A stretch of 64,000 nt of DNA. Source: Plantibacter sp. Leaf314. Its GTDB lineage: Bacteria; Actinomycetota; Actinomycetes; Actinomycetales; Microbacteriaceae. The notes beneath the pieces were generated by a model. The model was not told the origin of the DNA. It was given only the letters and a program-made list of their open reading frames with translations, and ran no database searches. This document shows positions 32,412 through 43,319 of this stretch, in pieces. The translations under genes were made by a program, and so were the position numbers. The first letter of the stretch is position 1; each line of letters starts with the position of its first letter. The DNA is taken from contig NZ_LMOB01000002.1 of assembly GCF_001423185.1 (NCBI RefSeq), forward strand, positions 67,573-131,572, in the 5' to 3' direction.

Positions 32412-34256
32412 TCAGCGTCCGCCGCCCCCGCCTCCGCCGCCGCCACCACCCGCGAAGCCGCCACCCGTCGAGCCACCGGAGGAGCTCGCGCCTCCGCTCG
32501 TCGACCACGACGCGGACGTGCTCGACGCCGATCCGGAGAAGCCGGAGAAGGCGTTCGCGAACATCGCCGCCTGGAACGGCGTGTTCGAGTCGTACCAGGA
32601 CGGCGCGCTCCCGGCCTGTTCGTAGCGGACACCGAGTTCCTTGGCCCACTCGCGCTCCACGCCCCAGAGCACGGCGAAGGGTAGGAGCCGTTCGGTGAGC
32701 CGGACGAGCTGGCCGGGGTCGCCGAGGTCCACCCGTTCCGCACCGTCTGGGCTCTGCAGCATGCGGAAGCGGTCCTGCTCCGCCAGCTCGAGGTAGTCGC
32801 GGAGGCCGAGCAACTCGTCACGCGCCTCGGCGCCGGTGGCGGTGAGCGGTTTCGGCGCGATGGCCAACACGATCCCCGCGAGCAGCGCGATGCCGGTCAC
32901 GAAGAGCGCGGCGACCGACCAGCCGTTGTCCGCTCGCTGGGCGTAGGCGACCCCGAAGAAGACGATCCCAGCGACGCCGATGACGGCGAGCGCTCCCACG
33001 ATGATCCACGCCCGCCCCGCCGGGACCGAACGTCGAAGGCCGCGGTCGAGCGCGGTCTGCTTGGCGGCCGCGAGTTCCGCGGTGACGGCCTTGCCGAGCG
33101 CCGGATCGACCTGCTTCATCTCCCGTGGCCGTTTCCGGTCGGGGAAGAGCGCGGCCAGCACGCGCCGTTCCTGCTCGTCCGTCGCGCTGTCGTCGAGGTA
33201 CTGCAGGGAGTAGTCCTTCTTGCCCGGTCCGTCCACGATCCGGAGCTTGCCGCGGACGGCGAGGCTGACGATCTGGGCGGCCATCGACGAGGCGGCACGG
33301 CCGGCGAGGTCGCCCGCCAGCAGGAGGTTCATCTGCTTCGGGACGGAGTACTGGGGCACGATGACGCCGCGACCGGGGTGGTCCCGCCAGAACCGCAGTC
33401 GGATCCACAGGAGCGCACCGAGCCCCGCGGCCGACAGCGCGCCGAGGGCGATCGGGACGATGGAGAAGACCGGCGCCTCACCCGGTCGGGCCGGCTGGGC
33501 GAAGGTGCCCGGCTCGAAGCCGATGGCGACCGTGAGCGTCTGCCGAGCCTGGAGCGGGACGGAAGCGGTCGTGAAGACGTCGGCGTCCGCGTCCTCCGCC
33601 TGGGCGAGGTCGCACGGTGAGCTGTCGTCGGGATCGCCGCGGTAGCAGGCGCCCTCGCCGGTGAGTGCGTCGGCGATGTCGGCGTCGACGCGCACGGTCA
33701 TCTGCGCGTCCACGAACGGCTGGTCCCAGCCGGTGCCGGGCGCATCCCAGTAGAACTCGTCCGCACGGGTGTCGCGATAGGCCCCGACCACCCCGCGCTG
33801 GGTGTACGTGATGACGTAGCTCTGCGTGCCACGGACGTAGTCGTCCGTGCCGAGCGACAGCTCGAGGAAGTCGCCGTCGCGGTCGGCCTCCCATTCGACG
33901 GGAGCACCGTCGGCGTCGGTGACCGACACGATCTCCGTGTGCAGTGGCGCCCGGTCGAACTCGTCCGGGATCGCTCGGATGATGCCCTTGTTCTGGTCGG
34001 ACTCGGGGAACTCGGCGACGAAGGTCTCCACCGCCCGGAGTTCGGCCTGGCCGTCATCGCCCCGGGAGAGGGTGTACTCCCCGTCGAAGGACGAGAAGGT
34101 GAAGTCGGACACGTCGGCGCGGGTGGCTGCGACAGCCGGTTCCGCCGTCGCCGTCATCACGACGAGCGGCGCGAGGACCGTCAGGAGCAACGCGACCAGG
34201 ACGGGTCGTGATGCTCGCGGCTGGATCGGGGGCTGGCTGCGACGTCGGGGCTTCAC
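32412..34256 (-). CDS. DUF2207 domain-containing membrane protein
   Basis: A 614-residue protein. Signal peptide at about 1-43 (PVLVALLLTVLAPLVVMTATAEPAVAA); extracellular DUF2207-type N-terminal domain (about 44-250) with YTLSRGDDGQAELRAVETFVAEFP and RGIIRAIPDEFDR-like segments; then a membrane helix (IVPIALGALSAAGLGALLWI), a cytosolic wing-like domain and two more helices. It ends with a Ser/Gly tail and 11 consecutive glycines. That architecture is normal for the family, where Gly-rich C-termini are common. GTG at 34256 lies seven bases after TAGACT, so translation is probably leaderless. Function unknown; proposed roles are in membrane or cell-envelope homeostasis. Confidence 0.85.
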   Translation of the reverse strand: MKPRRRSQPPIQPRASRPVLVALLLTVLAPLVVMTATAEPAVAATRADVSDFTFSSFDGEYTLSRGDDGQAELRAVETFVAEFPESDQNKGIIRAIPDEFDRAPLHTEIVSVTDADGAPVEWEADRDGDFLELSLGTDDYVRGTQSYVITYTQRGVVGAYRDTRADEFYWDAPGTGWDQPFVDAQMTVRVDADIADALTGEGACYRGDPDDSSPCDLAQAEDADADVFTTASVPLQARQTLTVAIGFEPGTFAQPARPGEAPVFSIVPIALGALSAAGLGALLWIRLRFWRDHPGRGVIVPQYSVPKQMNLLLAGDLAGRAASSMAAQIVSLAVRGKLRIVDGPGKKDYSLQYLDDSATDEQERRVLAALFPDRKRPREMKQVDPALGKAVTAELAAAKQTALDRGLRRSVPAGRAWIIVGALAVIGVAGIVFFGVAYAQRADNGWSVAALFVTGIALLAGIVLAIAPKPLTATGAEARDELLGLRDYLELAEQDRFRMLQSPDGAERVDLGDPGQLVRLTERLLPFAVLWGVEREWAKELGVRYEQAGSAPSWYDSNTPFQAAMFANAFSGFSGSASSTSASWSTSGGASSSGGSTGGGFAGGGGGGGGGGGR

Positions 34257-34310
34257 CCCGCCAAGTCTAGGAGGAGGGTCCGGCGGGTGCGTGGCCGCAC
34301 CCGCCGACGC

Positions 34311-35150
34311 TCACATCTCCTCGTGCGTGTTCGGGTCGCCGTCGAAGAGCCGGCCGTCTGCACGACCGAGTGCGGTGATCGCCTGGACCTCCGCGTCGCT
34401 CAGCTCGAACCCGAAGATGTCGAGGTTCGTCCGCTGCCGTTCCGCGGACGCGGACTTCGGGATCGGGAGGACGCCGCGCTGGTGGTGCCAGCGGAGCACG
34501 ACCTGGGCCGGCGAGACGTCGTGCGCTGCGGCGGCAGTCGCGACGGGCTCCTCGGCGAACGGCGCCTGTGCCTTGCCGAGCGGGCTCCAGGCCTCCGTCA
34601 GGACGCCGTGCTCGCGGTGGAACGCGAGGAGGTCCTCCTGCGGGAAGTACGGGTGCAGCTCGACCTGGTTCACGGCCGGCAGGACACCGGTCTCGTCGGC
34701 GAGCCTCGTCAGGAACTCCTCCGTGAAGTTCGAGACACCGATGCTGCGGACGAGGCCCTCCCGCTGCAGCTGGATCATGGCCTTCCACGACTCGACGAAG
34801 CGGCCGACGGAGGGGTTCGGCCAGTGGATGAGATAGAGGTCGATGCGGTCGAGGCCGAGCGATGCCAGCGAGCCGCGGCACGAGGTGATCGTCTCCTCGA
34901 AGCCGTGGTCGCGGCCCGGGAGCTTCGTCGCCACGACCAGCTCGTCCCGTGGGACGTCGGTCTCGCGGACGGCGGCTCCGACCGCGTCCTCGTTCCGGTA
35001 GTTGACGGCGGTGTCGAGGAGTCGATAGCCGGCGTCGATCGCGGACAGCGTGGCGTCGGTGCCCTCGCTCCCTCGCAGGGGGTAGGTGCCGAAGCCGATC
35101 GCGGGGACGCTCGAACCGTCGTTGAGCTCGAAGGTGGGGATGGTCGTCAT
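34311..35150 (-). CDS. Aldo/keto reductase
   Basis: A 279-residue (beta/alpha)8 NADPH-dependent reductase of the AKR5-type. The catalytic tetrad is complete: Asp46, Tyr51 (LLDTAVNYRNE), Lys76 (VATKLPGRD) and His109 (LYLIHWPNP). The cofactor-binding end has IPKSASAERQRTNLDIFGFEL (about 230-250), with the Lys-Ser and Arg that hold the 2'-phosphate of NADPH. It probably reduces aldehydes, such as 2,5-diketogluconate-like or methylglyoxal substrates. ATG 35150 lies six bases after TAGCGT on the minus strand, so it is leaderless. Divergent from oligopeptidase B. Confidence 0.92.
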   Translation of the reverse strand: MTTIPTFELNDGSSVPAIGFGTYPLRGSEGTDATLSAIDAGYRLLDTAVNYRNEDAVGAAVRETDVPRDELVVATKLPGRDHGFEETITSCRGSLASLGLDRIDLYLIHWPNPSVGRFVESWKAMIQLQREGLVRSIGVSNFTEEFLTRLADETGVLPAVNQVELHPYFPQEDLLAFHREHGVLTEAWSPLGKAQAPFAEEPVATAAAAHDVSPAQVVLRWHHQRGVLPIPKSASAERQRTNLDIFGFELSDAEVQAITALGRADGRLFDGDPNTHEEM

Positions 35151-35227
35151 CCCCCAACGCTAGACCCGTCGGCCCGCGGATGGCTCCGAGCGGGCTGGGA
35201 GGGTTCAGCCTCGACTAGCGTTGGACC

Positions 35228-37330
35228 ATGGCGAAGCTCTCTGCCCCACGTGCCCAGACCCGACCGACCGAACGCACCCATCACGGCGACACCGTGGTGG
35301 ACCCGTACGAATGGCTCCGCGAGAAGGACTCGCCGGAGGTGATCGAACACCTCGAGGCCGAGAACGCCTTCACGGCTCAGGAGACGGACCACCTCGCCGC
35401 CCTGCGGGAGCGCATCTTCCAGGAGATCAAGGGACGCACCCTCGAGACCGACCTGTCCGTCCCGACCCGTGCGGGTGACTGGTGGTACTACGGACGGAGT
35501 GTCGAGGGCCGCCAGTACGGCATCCAGTGCCGGGTGCCCGTCTCGGACGCCGACGATTGGACCCCGCCGACACTGCCCGAGAGCGGCGCGGCCCCGGGTG
35601 AGCAGATCATCCTGGACGCGAACGTCGAGGCGGAGGGGCACGAGTTCTTCTCCCTCGGCAGCTTCGACGTCTCCGACGACGGCTCCAGACTCCTCTACGG
35701 GGTCGACGTCGAGGGCGACGAGCGGTACACCGTCCGGGTCCGTGACCTCGCGACCGGCTCCGACCTCGACGACGAGCTCCTCGGCACCGCCGGTGGCGCC
35801 GAGTTCTCCCCCGACGCGTCCGCGATCGTCTACACGACGGTCGACGAGAGCTGGCGGCCCGACACCGTGCACCTGCACCGGGTCGGCACGGCCCAGTCCG
35901 CGGACGTCGTCCTCTTCCACGAGCCGGACGAACGGTTCTGGGTGGGTGCGGGCTTCACCCGCAGTCGCGCCCTGCTCCTCATCGAGGCGGGATCGTCGGT
36001 CACGAGCGAGACCCGGTCCGTCCCCGCCGACGCGCTGACCGAGGAGGCGCGCATCGTCTGGCCGCGGACGGAGGGCGTCGAGTACAGCGTCGAGCACCGC
36101 ATCGCCGACGGCGCCGACCGTCTGCTCATCCTCCACAACCGCGACGCCCCCGACTTCGAACTCGTCGAGGTGCCGCTTGACGATCCACTGCAGGAACCGC
36201 GCGTCGTGGTCCCCCACAGCAGCGAGCGCCGACTCGAGGACGTCGAGGCGTTCGCCACGGTGACGACCGTCGCCTACCGGCGCGACGGCCTGACGCGGAT
36301 CGGTCTCCTCGACGCGACGACCGGCGACATCGAGGAACTCGGCTTCGACGAACCCCTCTCGAGCGTCGGCTGGCACGGCAACGGCGAATGGTCGCAACCG
36401 ATGCTGCGATTCGGGTACGGCTCGCTCGTCACGCCGTCGACCGTGCTCGAACTCGACCTCCGCTCGGGCGAGCGGTTCGTCCGCAAACAGCAGCCTGTCC
36501 TCGGCGACTACGACCCGGCGCGGTACGAGCAGTTCCGCGAGTGGGCGACCGCCGCCGACGGGACGCGGGTGCCCGTCTCCATCGTGCGTCGGCGCGACCT
36601 CGAGGGCCCAGGGCCGCTCCACCTCTACGGCTACGGCTCCTACGAGGCGAGCATGGACCCGTCGTTCTCCATCGCCAGGCTGTCGATGCTCGACCGCGGC
36701 GTCACCTTCGCGATCGCGCACGTCCGCGGCGGTGGCGAGCTTGGCCGGCACTGGTACGAGGACGGCAAGAAGCTGCGCAAGCAGAACAGCTTCAGCGACT
36801 TCGTCGACGTGGCCGACCACCTCATCGCCGACGGCTGGACGACCGCCGGGCAGTTGGTCGCCGAGGGCGGCAGCGCGGGCGGCCTCCTCATGGGCGCGGT
36901 CGCGAACCGCGCGCCGGACCGGTTCGCGGGCATCCTCACCGGCGTCCCGTTCGTCGACGCGCTGACGAGCATCCTCGATCCGTCGCTCCCGCTGACCGTC
37001 ATCGAGTGGGACGAGTGGGGTGACCCGCTGCACGACGCCGAGGTCTACGCCTACATGAAGGCGTACAGCCCGTACGAGAACGTCGACCCGGCGAAGCAGT
37101 ACCCGCGCATCCTCGCGACGACGAGCCTCAACGACACCCGTGTGCTCTACGTGGAGCCCGCGAAGTGGGTGGCCAGACTCCGCGACGCCGGTGCGCCCGC
37201 ACTCCTCAAGATCGAGATGAGCGCCGGCCACGGCGGGGTGAGCGGGCGGTACAACGCTTGGAAGGAGCGCGCTGAGGAACTCGCGTGGTTGCTCGACGTG
37301 CTCGGCCTCGCCGAGACCGACGCCGCGTAG
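35228..37330 (+). CDS. ptrB: Prolyl oligopeptidase family serine peptidase (oligopeptidase B)
   Basis: A 700-residue cytosolic S9 peptidase. The N-terminal seven-bladed beta-propeller starts TERTHHGDTVVDPYEWLREKDSPEVI (about 13-38), the family opening. The alpha/beta-hydrolase domain (about 430-690) has FAIAHVRGGGELGRHWYEDGKK, the nucleophile in GGSAGGLLMGAV (about 545-556, Ser in GxSxGG), EWDEWGDP (about 597-604) and the catalytic His in SAGHGG (about 665). EWGDP and GGGELG are typical of oligopeptidase B, which cleaves after Arg or Lys in short peptides. ATG 35228 lies six bases after TAGCGT, leaderless. Followed by a strong shared terminator. Confidence 0.93.
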   Translation: MAKLSAPRAQTRPTERTHHGDTVVDPYEWLREKDSPEVIEHLEAENAFTAQETDHLAALRERIFQEIKGRTLETDLSVPTRAGDWWYYGRSVEGRQYGIQCRVPVSDADDWTPPTLPESGAAPGEQIILDANVEAEGHEFFSLGSFDVSDDGSRLLYGVDVEGDERYTVRVRDLATGSDLDDELLGTAGGAEFSPDASAIVYTTVDESWRPDTVHLHRVGTAQSADVVLFHEPDERFWVGAGFTRSRALLLIEAGSSVTSETRSVPADALTEEARIVWPRTEGVEYSVEHRIADGADRLLILHNRDAPDFELVEVPLDDPLQEPRVVVPHSSERRLEDVEAFATVTTVAYRRDGLTRIGLLDATTGDIEELGFDEPLSSVGWHGNGEWSQPMLRFGYGSLVTPSTVLELDLRSGERFVRKQQPVLGDYDPARYEQFREWATAADGTRVPVSIVRRRDLEGPGPLHLYGYGSYEASMDPSFSIARLSMLDRGVTFAIAHVRGGGELGRHWYEDGKKLRKQNSFSDFVDVADHLIADGWTTAGQLVAEGGSAGGLLMGAVANRAPDRFAGILTGVPFVDALTSILDPSLPLTVIEWDEWGDPLHDAEVYAYMKAYSPYENVDPAKQYPRILATTSLNDTRVLYVEPAKWVARLRDAGAPALLKIEMSAGHGGVSGRYNAWKERAEELAWLLDVLGLAETDAA

Positions 37331-37353
37331 GCGGACAGCCGCGTAAGCGGACA

Positions 37354-37393
37354 AGACGACGCCTCCACCCCGAGCGGGGTGGAGGCGTCGTCT
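37354..37393. terminator. Bidirectional terminator (ptrB/pfkA)
   Basis: A perfect 18-bp stem, beginning AGACGACGCCTCC and ending GGAGGCGTCGTCT, with loop GAGC. It lies between the convergent oligopeptidase B and phosphofructokinase genes, 13-24 bases from their stops. Confidence 0.9.
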
Positions 37394-37406
37394 CGTCGTC
37401 GGGCGC

Positions 37407-38435
37407 CTAGCCGAAGAGGATGGCCGCCTCGTCGTAGCGCTCCTGCGGAACCGTCTTGAGCTTGCCGAGGGCCTCCTCGAAGCGGCAGTTGACGAGCTCG
37501 GTGCCACGGAGGGCGATCATCGTGCCCCAGTCGCCGGCCATGACCGAGTCGATCGCCGCCATGCCGAGTCGGGTGGCGAGGACGCGGTCGTACGCGCTCG
37601 GCACGCCGCCGCGCTGCAGGTGGCCGAGCACCGTCGCGCGGGATTCGATCCCCGTGCGACGTTCGATCTCCGGTGCGAGGACGTCGGCGATCCCGCCGAG
37701 CCGGGGGCGGTTGAAGGCGTCGAGCCCCTTCTCGGAGTGCGCGGACTCCATCGTGTCGAGGGTGAAGCCCTCGGACACGACGATGATCGGCGCACGCCCG
37801 CGCTGGTAGACGCTGTCGGCCCACTCGCAGATCTGCTCGATGGACTGCGGCTGCTCAGGGATGAGGATGGCGTGCGCGCCGGCGGCCATGCCGGCGTGCA
37901 GGGCGATCCACCCCACGTGACGGCCCATGACCTCGATCACCATGCAGCGCTTGTGCGATTCGCCGGTGGTGCGCAGGCGGTCGATGGCCTCGGTCGCGAT
38001 CTCGACGGCGGTGTCGAAGCCGAAGGAGTAGTCGGTGGCGTCGAGGTCGTTGTCGATGGTCTTCGGGACGCCGACGATCTTCAGTCCGGCGTCGGTGAGC
38101 CGCTTCGCCGCAGCGAGCGTGCCCTCGCCGCCGATCGCGATGAGGGCGTCGATCCCGAGGCGGTCCATGGTGTGCTGCACGTTCTCCGGGCCGCCGTGCG
38201 GGCCCTCGAACGGGTTCGTCCGGCTGGTGCCGAGGATCGTGCCGCCCTGTTTGGCGAGCCCGCGCACACTGTGGCGGTCGAGTGGCATGGTCAGCCCTTC
38301 GACCACACCTCGCCATCCGTCGCGGATGCCGATGAACTCCTGGTTGTGGATCTTGGTCCCCTTGAGCACCGCACCTCGGATGACCGCGTTCAGGCCGGGG
38401 CAGTCGCCGCCGCTCGTGAGCACACCAATTCTCAT
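37407..38435 (-). CDS. pfkA: 6-phosphofructokinase
   Basis: A 342-residue phosphofructokinase of glycolysis. MRIGVLTSGGDCPGLNAVIRG is the nucleotide-binding start; IGGEGTLAAAKRL is the phosphoryl-donor site (Gly at the position where ATP enzymes have Gly), and VPKTIDNDL carries a Lys where bacterial ATP enzymes have Gly. The catalytic TIDND aspartates and the substrate site MGRHVGWIALHAG (about 163-175) are present. This mix is known from the actinobacterial group that includes both ATP- and PPi-dependent enzymes, so the donor cannot be stated from sequence. Start 38435 (MRIGVLTSGG), with GAGGAC upstream; ATG 38450 is an alternative. Converges on ptrB. Confidence 0.95.
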   Translation of the reverse strand: MRIGVLTSGGDCPGLNAVIRGAVLKGTKIHNQEFIGIRDGWRGVVEGLTMPLDRHSVRGLAKQGGTILGTSRTNPFEGPHGGPENVQHTMDRLGIDALIAIGGEGTLAAAKRLTDAGLKIVGVPKTIDNDLDATDYSFGFDTAVEIATEAIDRLRTTGESHKRCMVIEVMGRHVGWIALHAGMAAGAHAILIPEQPQSIEQICEWADSVYQRGRAPIIVVSEGFTLDTMESAHSEKGLDAFNRPRLGGIADVLAPEIERRTGIESRATVLGHLQRGGVPSAYDRVLATRLGMAAIDSVMAGDWGTMIALRGTELVNCRFEEALGKLKTVPQERYDEAAILFG

Positions 38436-38562
38436 ATCAACAGTCCTCATGGGGATCGGGGCACCACCGGTGCCGGAAGTCATCCCCGACAATACCGTCT
38501 CGCCGCCGGTGGTCGATCCAGCACGTGTCGGAGCTCTCGCGAGCCGGGGTTAGGCTGCTGGG

Positions 38563-38829
38563 ATGAGTGCCGACGACTACCTCCCCGCCGATGGCGGCAT
38601 CACCATGTTCTCCACCACCTGGTGCGGATACTGCGCCCGGCTGAAGCACCAGCTGTCGGCCGCAGGGATCCCCTTCACCGAGATCGACATCGAGCAGGTG
38701 CCGGGGACGGCCGAACTCGTCGCCTCCCTCAACGGTGGCAACCAGACGGTTCCGACCGTCATCTACCCCGACCGCTCCACCGCGACGAACCCGTCGCTCG
38801 CGCAAGTGAAGACCGCACTCGGCGTCTGA
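38563..38829 (+). CDS. Mycoredoxin (glutaredoxin-like, mycothiol-dependent)
   Basis: An 88-residue thioredoxin-fold protein. The active site is WCGYC (residues 20-24, Cys21 and Cys24), the actinobacterial mycoredoxin form of the Grx CPYC motif. It is followed by ARLKHQLSAAGIPFTEIDIEQ and the cis-proline segment TVPTVIYPD (about 62-70). It reduces mycothiol mixed disulfides in actinobacteria, which lack glutathione. ATG 38563 lies exactly six bases after TAGGCT at 38551-38556; no ribosome site, so it is leaderless. Single gene, head-to-head with pfkA. Its presence supports an actinobacterial host. Confidence 0.9.
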   Translation: MSADDYLPADGGITMFSTTWCGYCARLKHQLSAAGIPFTEIDIEQVPGTAELVASLNGGNQTVPTVIYPDRSTATNPSLAQVKTALGV

Positions 38830-38886
38830 GCACCTCGCGGTCCGACCGGGTGGCGATGATCGCCGCCCGGCCGGGCACCCCGGGCG

Positions 38887-41070
38887 TCAGCCGCCCAGGG
38901 CCTCGCGCAACAGGTGGACGAGGGCGTTCAGCTGCACGGAGTCGACCGAGGCCACATCCTGATCGCTGCCGTCGAGCGCACGGGCCGCGAGCCCCTGCTT
39001 GCTGTCGATGAGTTCGGCGACCTTGGAGTCGATCGTGTGGGCGGCGATGATGCGCCACGCGGTGACCGGCTCCTCCTGACCGATGCGGTGCACGCGGTCG
39101 ATCGCCTGCGTCTGCTCTGCGGCCGTCCACGACAGCTCGGCGAGCACGACGTTCGACGCCGCCTGGAGGTTGACGCCGACGCCCGCCGCCGTGAGCGAGC
39201 AGACCGCCACCGCGACCTCGGGGTCGGTGTTGAAGGCGTCGATCGCGGCCTGGCGCGCCTGCGTGGTCTGGTCCCCGCGGAGCGACACCGTCTTCAGACC
39301 GCGACCGGCGAACAGCTGCTCGGCGGCGTTCATGACGTCGATGTGCTTCGCGAAGAACACGACCTTGCCGACCGAGCGCGCGAGCTGGGCCGTGTAGTCG
39401 GCAGCGAGGACCGCCTTGGCCTGACCGATCTTCCGGATCATGGTGAACACGTTCTCGGTACCGCCGGCGGCCTTCGACTCATCGAGTTCCGCCTGGGCGA
39501 CCATGCGCATGAGTTCGGTGCTCGGGTCGTGCAAGGCGTCGACGCGTTCTCCGCGGGACTCCAACACGCGTACGTAGCGCGACTTGAGGCGCTGTCCGAG
39601 CTCGGCCTCGGCGTCGCGGATCGACCGGATCGCCTCGTCGTCGAGCTCGACCGGCAGGTCAGCGACCCGCTTCGCGGGGAGGTCCTTCGCCACGTCGAGC
39701 TTCTTCCGGCGCACGATGCCCATGTCGATGACCGCTGAACGGGCCGCGGCGTAGAAGGCGTGCTCAGCCGGCGTGAGGCCGGTGTCCTCGAGCCGCTCCA
39801 TGAGTTCGGCGGTCGGCTTGCCGTCCTTGATCCAGCCGAGGAACTGCCAGATGGCGTTGAAGTCCTCGACGTCGTTGATGAGCGGCGTACCCGTCAGCGC
39901 GAGCAGCAGCGGGTCCTGGCCGGGCGTCGCCTTCCGGATCCGGTTCGCGAGGGACAGCACGTGCTGGGACCGCTGGGAGTGGAGGTTCTTGATGAAGTGG
40001 GCCTCGTCGACCACCATGCCGCGGAAGCCGAGGGTCCCGAGCCAGGCGAGGTGGCGGTCGAGGACCTCGTAGTTCACGATGATGACGTCGGCGAAGGCGT
40101 CGAGGGCCTGGCCGTCGCCGTGGATGACCGTGGCCCGGCGGTGCGGCGTCCACCGCTCGACCTCGCGCGCCCAGTTCATCTTCACCACGTTCGGGACGAT
40201 GACGAGCAGCGGGTAGGCCTCCGCCACGGAGGCGGCGAGGACGGACTGCGCCGTCTTCCCGAGCCCTGGCTCGTCGGCGAGCAGGAAGGAACGATGCCCC
40301 TCCTTGACGCTCTCGACGAACCGCGCCTGGTGCTTCATGACCTCGAGGCCACGGGGCGACAGCCGGTCGAGCTTGGGCGCGTCGGGGAGGTCCATCGAGG
40401 CCGCTCCCCCGCCGGAACCGAGTTCGAACGCCTTGTACAGCGGGCCCATGAGCTCCCAGCTGTCGAGGCGACGACGCACGGTCGGCTGCGGTGCCGCCTG
40501 GCTGAAGTCGGGGGCGAGGAACGGGTTGGCCAGCTGACGCGCCTTCACCGACTGCGGGATGACCTGCTTCTCGGCGAGCTCGGCCGGGACGACCGATTCC
40601 ATGACGGGCTTCTCGACGGTGATGATGAGCTCGTCGGCGCTGAGTTCGGCGCCCGACTCGAGCAGCCAGTCACGGCGGAGTCGCTGTGCGACCGGGCTCG
40701 TCGCGGCGTCCGCCTCGAGGAGCTGGATGAGCGAGGTGTCGCGCGCCGCGGTCTTCGCGAGGATGGTCGCGACCCCGTCGAGGCGCTTGAGGAGCTCGGC
40801 GCGGGTGGCGTCGCTGTAGCTCGTGTCGGCCTTGACCCGAGCGCGCTCCTCGCGGACCAGGAACGCGATGACCTGGTACTTGGTCCGGTTGGTGGGACCG
40901 ACCTTGCCCTTCTGCGCCTTCGCCTCGACCTCGCGCACCTTGCGGGCGAGGATCGGGATGATGGGCGCGTCGTCGTCGTGGCGCGACGAGGACCCTCTGG
41001 GGTTCGAGCGGCCAGATGAACGGGTGCTGGAACGCCCCTGGGAACGGCGTTGCTGGCCGGTGTGCGGCAT
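38887..41070 (-). CDS. SNF2/HepA-type DNA or RNA translocase (DEAH helicase family)
   Basis: A 727-residue superfamily 2 ATPase. A basic disordered N-terminus (1-35) and an unassigned region (35-235) precede the helicase core: motif I DEPGLGKT (266-273), motif II DEAH (355-358), motif III LALTGTPLIND, and motifs IV-VI in VFFAKHIDVMNAAEQL, TAAGVGVNLQAASNVVLAEL and AIDRVHRIGQEEPV. The DRVHRIGQ ending is the SNF2/SMARCAL1-type motif VI. Start 41070 (MPHTGQQRRS) with AGGAGG three bases upstream. It may remodel nucleoprotein or annealed nucleic acid. Single gene; no restriction-modification or defence partners are adjacent. Confidence 0.9.
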   Translation of the reverse strand: MPHTGQQRRSQGRSSTRSSGRSNPRGSSSRHDDDAPIIPILARKVREVEAKAQKGKVGPTNRTKYQVIAFLVREERARVKADTSYSDATRAELLKRLDGVATILAKTAARDTSLIQLLEADAATSPVAQRLRRDWLLESGAELSADELIITVEKPVMESVVPAELAEKQVIPQSVKARQLANPFLAPDFSQAAPQPTVRRRLDSWELMGPLYKAFELGSGGGAASMDLPDAPKLDRLSPRGLEVMKHQARFVESVKEGHRSFLLADEPGLGKTAQSVLAASVAEAYPLLVIVPNVVKMNWAREVERWTPHRRATVIHGDGQALDAFADVIIVNYEVLDRHLAWLGTLGFRGMVVDEAHFIKNLHSQRSQHVLSLANRIRKATPGQDPLLLALTGTPLINDVEDFNAIWQFLGWIKDGKPTAELMERLEDTGLTPAEHAFYAAARSAVIDMGIVRRKKLDVAKDLPAKRVADLPVELDDEAIRSIRDAEAELGQRLKSRYVRVLESRGERVDALHDPSTELMRMVAQAELDESKAAGGTENVFTMIRKIGQAKAVLAADYTAQLARSVGKVVFFAKHIDVMNAAEQLFAGRGLKTVSLRGDQTTQARQAAIDAFNTDPEVAVAVCSLTAAGVGVNLQAASNVVLAELSWTAAEQTQAIDRVHRIGQEEPVTAWRIIAAHTIDSKVAELIDSKQGLAARALDGSDQDVASVDSVQLNALVHLLREALGG

Positions 41071-41236
41071 GCTCCTCCTGAGCAGTCGAGAATGCCTCAT
41101 CGGCCGAGGGGCCGGAAGAGACGGGCGTCGGGCCCGACTGGTCGTCGTGGAGCAACAGAGCGTTGCACGAGACCGACACGGGCGCCCGACGGGCGTGTAC
41201 CCAGTCTACGCCATCGGCCGCATCGCTCGCGAGCGC

Positions 41237-41629
41237 TCAGTCGGCGGCGTCCTCGAGGAGTCCGAAGCGCTCCAGCTCGGCGTCGTCGAGCATGCGCGAA
41301 CGGATGAGGAAGCGTTGGCCCGTGGGCGCCTCGACGCTGAACCCGCTCCCCCGGCCCTGGACCACGTCGATCGTGAGGTGCGTGAACTTCCAGTACTCGA
41401 ACTGCGAGCGCGACATGTACACCTCGACGGGCGCGTCGAGTCCCACGACGTCGAGGGTGTCGAGGAGGACGTCGACCGCCCCGGTGCGGAACATCCCGAC
41501 GGGGTAGCACATGGGTGAGCTCCCGTCACAGCACCCGCCCGACTGGTGGAACATGAGCGGCCCGTGCACCGCGGTCATCTCGCGCAGGAGCGCGGCAGCG
41601 GTCTCGGTGACGTCGACCCGTCCGGTCAT
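41237..41629 (-). CDS. DUF779 domain protein (aldehyde dehydrogenase partner)
   Basis: A 130-residue cytosolic protein of the DUF779 family. The conserved block LMFHQSGGCCDGSSPMCYP (about 25-43), with its His-Gln-Ser-Gly-Gly-Cys-Cys and second cysteine, is the family signature and could bind a metal or a thiol. It lies directly downstream of an NAD-dependent aldehyde dehydrogenase on the same strand, which is the usual family position. A strong hairpin at 41697-41727 in between probably reduces read-through. The biochemical role is unknown. ATG 41629 with a GGAGG-like site upstream. Confidence 0.88.
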   Translation of the reverse strand: MTGRVDVTETAAALLREMTAVHGPLMFHQSGGCCDGSSPMCYPVGMFRTGAVDVLLDTLDVVGLDAPVEVYMSRSQFEYWKFTHLTIDVVQGRGSGFSVEAPTGQRFLIRSRMLDDAELERFGLLEDAAD

Positions 41630-41696
41630 GGTGTGTCCTCCGTCGTCTCATCAGGGGGTCTCCGATCGGCCGCACCGGTCCCGGGGGCCTGGTGCA

Positions 41697-41727
41697 CGGG
41701 TGGCGCGAACCGAACGCGCGCCACCCG
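41697..41727. terminator. Hairpin between aldehyde dehydrogenase and DUF779 gene
   Basis: CGGGTGGCGCG and CGCGCCACCCG are 11-bp perfect arms around a 9-base loop. It lies 12 bases past the aldehyde dehydrogenase stop and may attenuate expression of the DUF779 gene. Confidence 0.65.
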
Positions 41728-41739
41728 CGGACCGGTCGA

Positions 41740-43263
<1,524 letters not shown>

Positions 43264-43319
43264 GGCACTCCTTGTCGACGACGTTGTCGGTGGCCGCACC
43301 GCTCAGGTGCGTGCGTCCG

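Noticed and set aside
35147..37507. Minus-strand frame of about 786 codons opposite ptrB
   Set aside because: Antisense shadow; oligopeptidase B on the plus strand has all catalytic motifs.
38887..41629. SNF2 helicase as part of an antiphage defence island
   Set aside because: Neighbours are mycoredoxin, pfkA and an aldehyde dehydrogenase module; no nuclease, methylase or other defence gene is adjacent.
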